42,863 nt of DNA from Planctomycetaceae bacterium (lineage in GTDB: Bacteria > Planctomycetota > Planctomycetia > Pirellulales > Lacipirellulaceae). Positions 25,509-31,826 of the stretch are shown piece by piece. The notes under the pieces were generated by a model. It was not told the origin of the DNA. It saw nothing but the letters and a program-made list of their open reading frames with translations, and did no database searches. Where the stretch lies: contig PABB01000037.1 in assembly GCA_002702655.1 (NCBI GenBank), positions 1 to 42,863 on the forward strand, given 5' to 3'. Both the position numbers and the translations under genes were made by a program. Numbering within the stretch: the first letter of the stretch is position 1; every line of letters starts with the position of its first letter.

Positions 25509-26021
25509 ATGACCGACAAGACACGCATGATTGCTTGCGCTGTGGCCATGATGCTCTCGACGCTGGGCCAAGCGGTCGCCCAACAGTCGACGCCGCCGAT
25601 GAGCGACGAAGAGCAAGCCCTGGAAGCCCTGCTGTCGGAAGCCGACGTGTTCTACAAGAAGAGCTACGTCGAAGGCTCGCAGCGGTGGGAATTCAAGATT
25701 GCCTACAGCGAAGCCGGCGAGACGACCATGATGGCGATCTTCCTGCGACAGATTGGCACCTGGGGCAATGGCGACCCCATCAACATCGTCTATTGCTGGA
25801 CGCGGCTCACCAGCGAACAACCGGGCCCGGCCGCCATCAAGTTGGTCGCCTCGCTAAACGACCGGCTGGCGATGGGCAACCTGAGCGCCACCGAGTACGG
25901 CGTGTTTGCCAACATGGGCATCCCGATGAAGGGGCTGACGGCGCCCGCGCTCGACTTGGCGCTGTGGCAGCTGCACCACAACGCGATTGGCGTGAAGGGC
26001 GAGTTGGACAAGATGAAGTAA
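25509..26021 (+). CDS. Exported protein, possibly YbjN-like
   Basis: A 170-residue protein with a signal peptide (about 1-25, ending GQAVAQ). The mature part is an alpha/beta protein with a pattern reminiscent of the YbjN/type III chaperone-like fold (YVEGSQRWEFKIAYSEAGETTMMAIFL, then NIVYCWTRL and helices PAAIKLVASLNDRLAMG), though the match is weak and from pattern alone. GGGAGA (25494-25499) is a good ribosome site. A strong terminator follows 42 bases after the stop, so the protease and this gene probably end one transcription unit. Confidence 0.6.
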   Translation: MTDKTRMIACAVAMMLSTLGQAVAQQSTPPMSDEEQALEALLSEADVFYKKSYVEGSQRWEFKIAYSEAGETTMMAIFLRQIGTWGNGDPINIVYCWTRLTSEQPGPAAIKLVASLNDRLAMGNLSATEYGVFANMGIPMKGLTAPALDLALWQLHHNAIGVKGELDKMK

Positions 26022-26062
26022 GGCGGCTGAGTCCGCTGAGCCGGTTCCGCTTCACAATGCAT

Positions 26063-26102
26063 GGCCGTCGCCGAGTTCATCGGCGACGGCCTGTTTTGTT
26101 TG
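26063..26102 (+). terminator. Rho-independent terminator
   Basis: A perfect 12-bp stem, GGCCGTCGCCGA (26063-26074) with TCGGCGACGGCC (26080-26091), 5-base loop, followed by TGTTTTGTTTG. It is the clearest intrinsic terminator in the window and closes the unit before the cbb3 oxidase locus. Confidence 0.9.
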
Positions 26103-26265
26103 AGTAGGTCGGCGCCACTACTTACGGCGGCGATGAACGCGTCCGTGGCGCGTGCATCGCAGCGGCCGAGCTGGGGGAAAACTTCACCTAGTCGATGTGC
26201 GTTCCCATGTTCACAGCGTGCGCATTTGCGGGCGCTGTTTTGCGTGCCAATGCATACGCTCGCTA

Positions 26266-26283
26266 TTGTGCTATTTCGCACAA
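26266..26283. promoter_or_regulatory. CRP/FNR-geometry dyad
   Basis: TTGTGC (26266-26271), six bases, GCACAA (26278-26283): a perfect 6-6-6 palindrome. CRP/FNR-family sites have the same layout (TGTGA-N6-TCACA, TTGAT-N4-ATCAA). cbb3 oxidases are commonly controlled by FNR-type regulators, so this is a reasonable operator candidate, 278 bases before the first oxidase gene. The regulator is not in the window. Confidence 0.45.
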
Positions 26284-26449
26284 CTCCATCGGCCGACGAC
26301 AACGGACCGCGCGATATCGCACACTTCGCTTGGCACAGTGCGAAGCGTTGAGTTGCCTCCCACGCGAATCGCGAAAAAACGGCCAGAATTGCGGCGCAAG
26401 CTGCTTGATCCAATTCGCACGCCTGCTTACGATCCACGCCAACTTGGGA

Positions 26450-26478
26450 ACGGCGACGCGGTGAAATCGCGTCGCCGT
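26450..26478. other. Perfect 11-bp hairpin before the cytochrome gene
   Basis: ACGGCGACGCG (26450-26460), loop of 7, CGCGTCGCCGT (26468-26478). There is no T-run. It lies 83 bases before the first oxidase gene and may be a 5' leader structure or a weak terminator. Confidence 0.5.
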
Positions 26479-26561
26479 CCCCGCGGCCCCGCACAGGCGG
26501 CTGCATCTCTTCTTGTCAAGTAAAATCGCCTCGCCGCGACAGAATACGCCTGGGAGTTCGT

Positions 26562-27881
26562 ATGCAGATGTGCCGTGGGTTGCTGACCGCCGTGGCGGCT
26601 GGGCTTGCCTTGGGAGCCGGATGCCGGCCGGCCGAACCGCCGGAATTCACCCCCGGCCCGGGCGTGTTGGAATTGACCGAAGGCGTCGATCCGCAGGAAG
26701 AAGCGGACGTCTACAAGATGCTTCGCGGTCTGCAGGACCAGATCGCCGACATTCTGGCCGAACGCGTCGGCACCCCTGAAAAGATCAAAATGCTGGGCAA
26801 TCCGCACGTGGATGAAGCGCAGCTCAAGCGCGGCTACGAACTTTTCACCCAGTATTGCGTGCAGTGTCACGGCGTAAACGGCGACGGCAACGGCCCGCTG
26901 GCCGACTACCTGAATCCGCGGCCGCGCGACTACACGGCTGGCATCTTTAAATTCGTGGCCACGGACAACGGCAGCAAGGCTCGGCGTTCCGACATTGTCG
27001 GCACGCTGTACCGCGGCGTGACCGGCACGTCGATGCCGTCGTTCGACGAGTTTTCAGAGAAAGATCGCGAAGCCGTGGCCGACTACGTGTTGGCATTGAC
27101 CTTCCGCGGCCTGCTGCAATCGGAGTTGGCGCAAATTGCGTACGACGACGAAGAATTGCCGGAGACCGAAGGCATCGATGAGATCGTCGAGGAACTCCTC
27201 GAGCCCTGGCACGCGGCCAACGAGGAGGTCGTCATGCCGCTCTCGCCGATGCCGCCGATGAGCCCCGAGACGGTCGCCAAGGGCAAGGAGTTGTTCATCC
27301 AATACAGTTGCCACAAGTGCCACGGCGAAGACGGTCGGGGAAGCATGTTCGGCGGCGTTGAAGTGGGCGAAGACGCTTGGGGCTACGAAGCTTCGGCTGC
27401 CGACCTGACCAGCGGCATGTTCCGCGGCGGCGGCCGACCGATCGACATCTACCGCCGCGTGCTGGTGGGCATCAACGGGGCGCCCATGCCCTCGCGTCGC
27501 GCCGATTTGGCCGAAGCCCCCGATGCGATCTGGTACATCGTCCACTACATCAAAGAGATCGGCGAGAAGCGCCGCAACGAAACGGTCCGCAACACGCTGG
27601 CGGGGCTCAAGCGACTCGGCGACACGGCAGAAGAGCAGTTGGAAACGGACGAGGATGTCGAGGCCGACGAGCCGGCAAGCAGCGACGAGTCCGCCGCGGC
27701 CAACGACGACGACAGTCCCGATTCCGAAACGGAGGCAAGCGACGACGACGAATCAGAATCCGCCGACGCCGACTCTGCTGACGCCGAGCCAGCAGACGCT
27801 GAGACCGAGGGCGACGCGTCCGACGAAGCCGATGACGCGCCGGCCGAAGAGACCGAAGACGCCGCGGCCGAAGCCGCTTAG
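26562..27881 (+). CDS. Diheme cytochrome c, probable lipoprotein, with acidic tail (CcoP-like role)
   Basis: A 439-residue exported cytochrome. The N-terminus (LLTAVAAGLALGAGC) is a signal with a lipobox-like site at C21, so it is likely anchored by lipid. Two c-type heme motifs are present, CVQCH (99-103) and CHKCH (250-254), with candidate axial methionines M158 (TSMPSF) and M309 (APMPSRR). This is the two-domain pattern of the soluble part of CcoP. The last 80 residues (about 356-439) are almost entirely Asp, Glu, Ser and Ala, unusual for such a cytochrome. It opens the oxidase locus and probably feeds electrons to CcoO/CcoN. GGGAG (26552-26556) precedes the ATG. Confidence 0.82.
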   Translation: MQMCRGLLTAVAAGLALGAGCRPAEPPEFTPGPGVLELTEGVDPQEEADVYKMLRGLQDQIADILAERVGTPEKIKMLGNPHVDEAQLKRGYELFTQYCVQCHGVNGDGNGPLADYLNPRPRDYTAGIFKFVATDNGSKARRSDIVGTLYRGVTGTSMPSFDEFSEKDREAVADYVLALTFRGLLQSELAQIAYDDEELPETEGIDEIVEELLEPWHAANEEVVMPLSPMPPMSPETVAKGKELFIQYSCHKCHGEDGRGSMFGGVEVGEDAWGYEASAADLTSGMFRGGGRPIDIYRRVLVGINGAPMPSRRADLAEAPDAIWYIVHYIKEIGEKRRNETVRNTLAGLKRLGDTAEEQLETDEDVEADEPASSDESAAANDDDSPDSETEASDDDESESADADSADAEPADAETEGDASDEADDAPAEETEDAAAEAA

Positions 27882-28004
27882 CTGCCGGCGACGAGGCGGC
27901 CCGGCAGGGCCGCCCGGGCGTCGCTCAATTGCCTCCGCCTCTTGCTCTGGCGCCAGTTTTTCAGCCGCCCCTGTTCACCACCCTTTCGCTTGGGAGCCGC
28001 TCCC

Positions 28005-28637
28005 TTGGATACCGACGCAAAACGCACTGAATTGGCGGAACTGCAACGGCGCGTCGCGCAGTTGGAATCGCAGATCGCCCTGGAGTCGCATCCGGAGAAG
28101 TTCCGGCCGAAGGGTTTCTACACCGCTTATTACGCAACGACCGGCTTCATGCTGGGAATGTTCGGAGCGGTTACCAGTCTGCTGTTCAACATCGTGGGGG
28201 CGACTTTCACTGGCAAGCCGTCGCTGGAGATTGTGCGTTCATACCTAACGTTCCCGCTGGGCAATCAAGCGTTTGAAATGACCGGCGCCCAGGACAATCT
28301 GATGCTGACGATTGGCTGCTGCCTGTACATCGGCACCGGCATGCTGCTGGGCATCCCGGTGTACTTGGCGTTGGTGCGTTGGGGCGAGGGCAAATCGCTG
28401 ATGACCAAGTTCGTGATTGCCTCGATCGTGTCGCTGGCGATTTGGATCATCAACTTTTACGGCATCCTGTCGTGGCTTCAGCCGCGCATCACGGATACCG
28501 ACCCTGACAACCTGATCGTCAACCACGTTCCGCCGTACGTCGCCGCAGCGACGCACTTGGTGTTCGGATGGACGATGGTGTTGGTTTACCCGTTGGGACA
28601 GTACGTCGGTTACGACCGCGTCACGGAGCAATCATGA
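28005..28637 (+). CDS. Membrane protein of the cbb3 locus, function unknown
   Basis: A 210-residue protein with a short N-terminal coiled-coil stretch (LAELQRRVAQLESQIALES) and four hydrophobic segments: GFMLGMFGAVTSLLFNIVGA, NLMLTIGCCLYIGTGMLLGI, KFVIASIVSLAIWIINFYG and the last before YPLGQYVGYDR. No family is recognised. The start is probably the TTG at 28005, preceded by GGGAG with 8-base spacing; no ATG exists upstream in frame. Its stop overlaps the CcoN start (ATGA, 28634-28637), so the two are translationally coupled, and a role in CcoN assembly or as an extra subunit is a fair inference. Confidence 0.7.
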   Translation: MDTDAKRTELAELQRRVAQLESQIALESHPEKFRPKGFYTAYYATTGFMLGMFGAVTSLLFNIVGATFTGKPSLEIVRSYLTFPLGNQAFEMTGAQDNLMLTIGCCLYIGTGMLLGIPVYLALVRWGEGKSLMTKFVIASIVSLAIWIINFYGILSWLQPRITDTDPDNLIVNHVPPYVAAATHLVFGWTMVLVYPLGQYVGYDRVTEQS

Positions 28638-30076
28638 CCGCTGAACAAGTTCCTGCAAACAACCAAACGGCCGCCGCGCCGACTGACGAATCCAAGCTGG
28701 ACGCCGCCCACTTGGTCGACGAGCGGCTCGTGCTGTGGTTCTTCCTGGCGGGGCTGACCTACCTGATGGTCTCCTTCGCCGGCGGGCTGCTGATGGCCCT
28801 GCAATTGGTGAAGTGGAACCCGCTGGAGGGGGTCGAAATCCTGTCGCCCGGGCGGTGGCGGCTGATCCACACCAACGCGGTCGCTTACGGCTTCATCGCC
28901 AACTCGTTTTTGGGCGCGCTGCACTGGGCCATCCCACGGCTGACGCTCAAGCCCGTGCTGAGCAAGCCGCTCAGCTACTTCATCTTCGTCGCCTGGCAGG
29001 TGGTCGTGCTGTCGACCGCCGCGGGGTTGATTCTGGGCGAAGCCCAGGCGGTTGAATGGGGCGAAACGCCGGTCTGGATCGACCCGCTGGCCCTGGCCGG
29101 TCTGGCCCTGGTGGCGATCAACTTCGGCACGCCCATCATCCAGATGAAGGGCCCGATGTACGTGACGCTGTGGTACTTCCTGGCGGCGTTCGTCTGGACC
29201 TTCCTGACCTACGCGATGGGCAACTTCATCCCCGAGTATTACCTGTCGGGCACCTCGGCCGGCGCCGTGGCGGGTCTGTTTATCCACGACCTGGTGGGGT
29301 TGTTCGTCACGCCGTTGGCGTGGGGTCTGATGTATTACTTCGTGCCCATCCTGCTGAAGAAACCAATCTGGAGCCACGGCCTGTCGCTGGTTGGATTCTG
29401 GGGGCTGGCGTTCTTCTACCCGCTGCAGGGCATCCATCACTTTCTGTACACGCCGATCCCCGACTTCCTGGAGTACGGGGCGGTCATCTCGACGATCGCC
29501 GTGGAGTTCGTCGTGACCACCGTGGTGATTAACTTCTTCGGCACCCTGTGGGGCTCGGGGCGCGCGGTCGTGACCAACCTGCCGATTCGCTGGTTCTACA
29601 CAGGCATGGTGCTGTACTTCGTGACCTGTGCGCAGTGTGCGTTGCAGGTGACGCGATCGTTTCAGCAAGTGATTCACTTCACGGACTGGGTCGTCGGCCA
29701 CGCTCACCTGGTGATGTTCGGCGTGTTCAGCGTGTGGTTCTTCGGCATGATGACCTATCTATTCCCACGACTGTTCAAAACATCGTGGTGGAGCCGTTCG
29801 CTGTGCGAATGGCACTTCTGGCTGTCGGCCGGGGGGATCACCGTGATGTTCCTGACGCTCACGCTGGCCGGCTTGTTCGAGGGCTATTTCTGGAACTCGC
29901 TGCGGCCGTGGCAGGACTCCATCGACGGCGTGTGGGGCTTCTGGGTCGTCCGCCTGTTCGCGGGCCTGTCGATGATCGCCGGTCAGTTGGTGTTCGTACT
30001 GAACATCTTTATGACCTGGCGCAAGAGCAAGCAAACGGCGCCCGCCTCGAGCGCTGCGCCCGCGTACGCGACCTAG
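28634..30076 (+). CDS. ccoN: cbb3-type cytochrome c oxidase subunit I (CcoN)
   Basis: A 480-residue catalytic subunit of a C-family heme-copper oxidase that reduces oxygen to water in the inner membrane, with about 12 helices. The metal ligands are all visible: H79 (HTNAVAYGF, low-spin heme), H218 (FIHDLVG, CuB), H268-H269 (GIHHFLYTP, CuB) and H356/H358 (VVGHAHLVMFG, hemes b and b3). The active-site Tyr peculiar to C-type enzymes lies on the following helix, six residues before the HH pair (Y262 in FYPLQGIHH). The helix carrying H218 differs from the usual WYGHNAVGF. Nitric oxide reductase NorB is unlikely because the Tyr is present and CcoO follows. It overlaps the preceding gene by 4 bases. 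Confidence 0.88.
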   Translation: MTAEQVPANNQTAAAPTDESKLDAAHLVDERLVLWFFLAGLTYLMVSFAGGLLMALQLVKWNPLEGVEILSPGRWRLIHTNAVAYGFIANSFLGALHWAIPRLTLKPVLSKPLSYFIFVAWQVVVLSTAAGLILGEAQAVEWGETPVWIDPLALAGLALVAINFGTPIIQMKGPMYVTLWYFLAAFVWTFLTYAMGNFIPEYYLSGTSAGAVAGLFIHDLVGLFVTPLAWGLMYYFVPILLKKPIWSHGLSLVGFWGLAFFYPLQGIHHFLYTPIPDFLEYGAVISTIAVEFVVTTVVINFFGTLWGSGRAVVTNLPIRWFYTGMVLYFVTCAQCALQVTRSFQQVIHFTDWVVGHAHLVMFGVFSVWFFGMMTYLFPRLFKTSWWSRSLCEWHFWLSAGGITVMFLTLTLAGLFEGYFWNSLRPWQDSIDGVWGFWVVRLFAGLSMIAGQLVFVLNIFMTWRKSKQTAPASSAAPAYAT

Positions 30077-30151
30077 CGGTCGGCGTCGCAAAGTCCGCGT
30101 CGGCTGTGTCCCTATCCAAGCATCAATTCTGTCTGACCCCCACCTGCTGCC

Positions 30152-31000
30152 ATGTTTGAAAGTAAATCGGGTATCCTGCTGATCGGGGGCCTGGGGTTCT
30201 TCCTGCTGTCGTTCTTGTCGAACGTGGTCGTATCGGTGCTGTTGTACCAGGACATGCCGGAGCAGTCCGTCGAAGAACTGGCCGAGCAGAACACCAACGC
30301 GCTGTACCTGTGGCAAGACCTCAGCGTGCGCTACCCCGAGGCGTTCAAAAAGCACTTTGGCGAAGCCAACGAGAAAACCCTGGCCGAGGCGTTGGAAGTG
30401 GGGCACAAGGCGTATGTCGGCGAAGCGTGCTGGCACTGCCACAGCCAATTCGTCCGGCCGGTCTCGAACGAAGAGAGCCGCTGGGGCGCCGTCGCCAGCA
30501 GCGAGGAATACCAAAACGAGCTGAATCGCCCCGTGCTGTGGGGAACGCGTCGCGTGGGGCCCGATCTCAGTCGCGAAGGCGGTCGCCGCGGCAATGATTG
30601 GCACGCCGTGCATTTCTTCGATCCGCCGAGCGTGTCGACCCGCTCGCCGATGCCGAAGTACCCTTGGTTCTTCGAAGGGCTCTCGATCACCGCGGCCATG
30701 CGGCGGCTGGATACGATGGCCGTGCAGGACGAGGCGGCCGGCGAATTGGCCGACGAGATTCGCAGCGAGTTCGGCGAGACCGACGAAGAACTGACCAAGA
30801 GCGCTTCGAAAGCCTGGGGCATGATTCGCAAGCAGTATCCCGAGTTGGCCAAGGAACGCGAATTGTCGCCCGACGCCCCCAACAAGCGCGGCCTGGCAAT
30901 GATCGCCTACGTGCAATGGCTGGGGTCGTGGCTGGAGCAGTATCCCCTGTACGAACAATACACGCCCATCGCCGAGCAGATTGCCAACCCGTTGGAGTAA
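30152..31000 (+). CDS. ccoO: cbb3-type oxidase monoheme cytochrome c subunit (CcoO)
   Basis: A 282-residue membrane-anchored cytochrome. One N-terminal helix (GILLIGGLGFFLLSFLSNVV) anchors a periplasmic domain with a heme c site CWHCH (93-97) and axial Met M168 in SPMPKYPWF. VGPDLSREGGRRGNDWH is the CcoO signature segment. It passes electrons to the CcoN hemes. It is somewhat longer than common CcoO because of an extra helical stretch (about 180-235). It starts 75 bases after ccoN with a weak ribosome site. Confidence 0.9.
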   Translation: MFESKSGILLIGGLGFFLLSFLSNVVVSVLLYQDMPEQSVEELAEQNTNALYLWQDLSVRYPEAFKKHFGEANEKTLAEALEVGHKAYVGEACWHCHSQFVRPVSNEESRWGAVASSEEYQNELNRPVLWGTRRVGPDLSREGGRRGNDWHAVHFFDPPSVSTRSPMPKYPWFFEGLSITAAMRRLDTMAVQDEAAGELADEIRSEFGETDEELTKSASKAWGMIRKQYPELAKERELSPDAPNKRGLAMIAYVQWLGSWLEQYPLYEQYTPIAEQIANPLE

Positions 31001-31020
31001 AGCGGGCCCCCGCGGACCTC

Positions 31021-31068
31021 GGCTCCCGTCGGGGTATAGAATGGCAGAGGGAGCCGTCGATTCGACGG
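31021..31068. promoter_or_regulatory. Dyads and possible -10 within the cbb3 locus
   Basis: GGCTCCC (31021-31027) pairs with GGGAGCC (31049-31055), and the overlapping CCGTCGA-T-TCGACGG (31054-31068) is a 15-base palindrome. Between them TATAGAAT (31035-31042) resembles a -10 box, without a clear -35. These may mark an internal promoter or a processing site between ccoO and the small-subunit genes. Confidence 0.35.
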
Positions 31069-31126
31069 TTGCCCGCCGGGCGCCGAGTCAGTTCATCAAG
31101 TTGCTACGAATCAGGGGTTCAGTCCC

Positions 31127-31441
31127 ATGAAGAACGCATTTCTGTGGGTCTTTAGCATTGTCGTTATCGTGATCTGCGCTCTGGGCTTCGGCGACAAGCT
31201 CATCCAGTTTATCAGACTGGTCAGCCAGGCCGACACGCTCAGCAAAGACGGCCTGTTTGCCGTGACCCCCATTGCGAACTACCTGCTGGCGAGCTTTGGA
31301 TTCCTCATGTTGATGGGTTGGGCGGCCGCCAACGGCATGTTCACCGACATCGAACGGCCCAAGGAAACGATGCTCGATCACGAGGAAATGCTCGATCGCG
31401 ATCGCGACGACACGCACTGCGCCGATTCTGTCTTGAAGTAA
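31127..31441 (+). CDS. Small membrane protein of the cbb3 locus
   Basis: A 104-residue protein with two hydrophobic segments (AFLWVFSIVVIVICALGFG and YLLASFGFLMLMGWAAANGM) separated by a loop, and a charged tail (ERPKETMLDHEEMLDRDRDD). No family is recognised; it is not CcoQ or CcoH by eye. Its position between ccoO and the CcoP-anchor-like gene suggests an accessory or structural role in this oxidase. Confidence 0.6.
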   Translation: MKNAFLWVFSIVVIVICALGFGDKLIQFIRLVSQADTLSKDGLFAVTPIANYLLASFGFLMLMGWAAANGMFTDIERPKETMLDHEEMLDRDRDDTHCADSVLK

Positions 31442-31463
31442 GTTGGTACGAGGCGAATTCGCT

Positions 31464-31670
31464 ATGAGCGATTATTTGGATACGGCGGCCGAGGACGTCC
31501 CCGTCGAGCAGACCCCGCCGGACGTCGAAAGCCGTTTCCACGGCTACACGGGCAATGCGATTCCGTGGTACGTGCGGTTGATTTGGCTGGGCTTTTGGGT
31601 GCTGGCGGTCGTGTACACGCTGAAGTACCTGCTGCCGATCCTGCCGATCGAAATCGCGGACCCTCCCTGA
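31464..31670 (+). CDS. CcoP membrane-anchor-like small protein
   Basis: A 68-residue protein with one membrane helix. The stretch FHGYTGNAIPWYVRLIW followed by LGFWVLAVVYTLKYLLP resembles the N-terminal anchor of CcoP/FixP (the DGI..DNPLPRWW helix), but no heme domain follows: the stop comes at once after the helix. The heme part may instead be the diheme lipoprotein at 26562. GAGG at 31450-31453 precedes the ATG. The assignment rests on motif resemblance and on position. Confidence 0.65.
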   Translation: MSDYLDTAAEDVPVEQTPPDVESRFHGYTGNAIPWYVRLIWLGFWVLAVVYTLKYLLPILPIEIADPP

Positions 31671-31713
31671 CGCACCGGTCGCCGGATTCGCTGCATCAGG
31701 CCGCTGTGTTGCG

Positions 31714-31795
31714 AATGACCAATGACCAAGTCCCAATGACCAATGCCGGCTGCTTGCGGCATGATCTGGTCATTGGGACTTGGTCATTGGTCATT
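31714..31795. repeat. Perfect 29-bp inverted repeat (GGTCATTGG-type)
   Basis: Arms at 31714-31742 and 31767-31795 are exact reverse complements; the arm is built from AATGACCA units around AAGTCCC. The 24-base spacer contains a further pair, ATGCCG (31743-31748) and CGGCAT (31757-31762). The transcript would fold into a very long hairpin between the CcoP-anchor-like gene and the copper ATPase gene. From memory, similar TGGTCATTGG repeats are scattered through planctomycete and some cyanobacterial genomes; the short array at 12922 has similar bases. No transposase accompanies it. Confidence 0.9.
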
Positions 31796-31826
31796 GCTGT
31801 TGCGTCTTCCAGTTGAAAGCTTCCTG

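Larger units (their letters stand above)
26103..26561. other. Upstream region of the cbb3 locus
   Basis: About 460 bases without a gene, less GC-rich than the surroundings. It holds several dyads: TTGTGC-N6-GCACAA (26266-26283), CTTCGC-N10-GCGAAG (26324-26345) and an 11-bp hairpin (26450-26478). This is the likely promoter region of the oxidase genes; no -35/-10 pair is convincing. Confidence 0.55.

Noticed and set aside
28634-30076. Nitric oxide reductase NorB instead of CcoN
   Set aside because: The C-type active-site Tyr (Y262) is present, and CcoO with its signature segment follows.
31743-31826. Extra N-terminus of the copper ATPase from ATG 31743
   Set aside because: This stretch lies within and just after the large palindrome, and its translation has no resemblance to CcoI N-termini.
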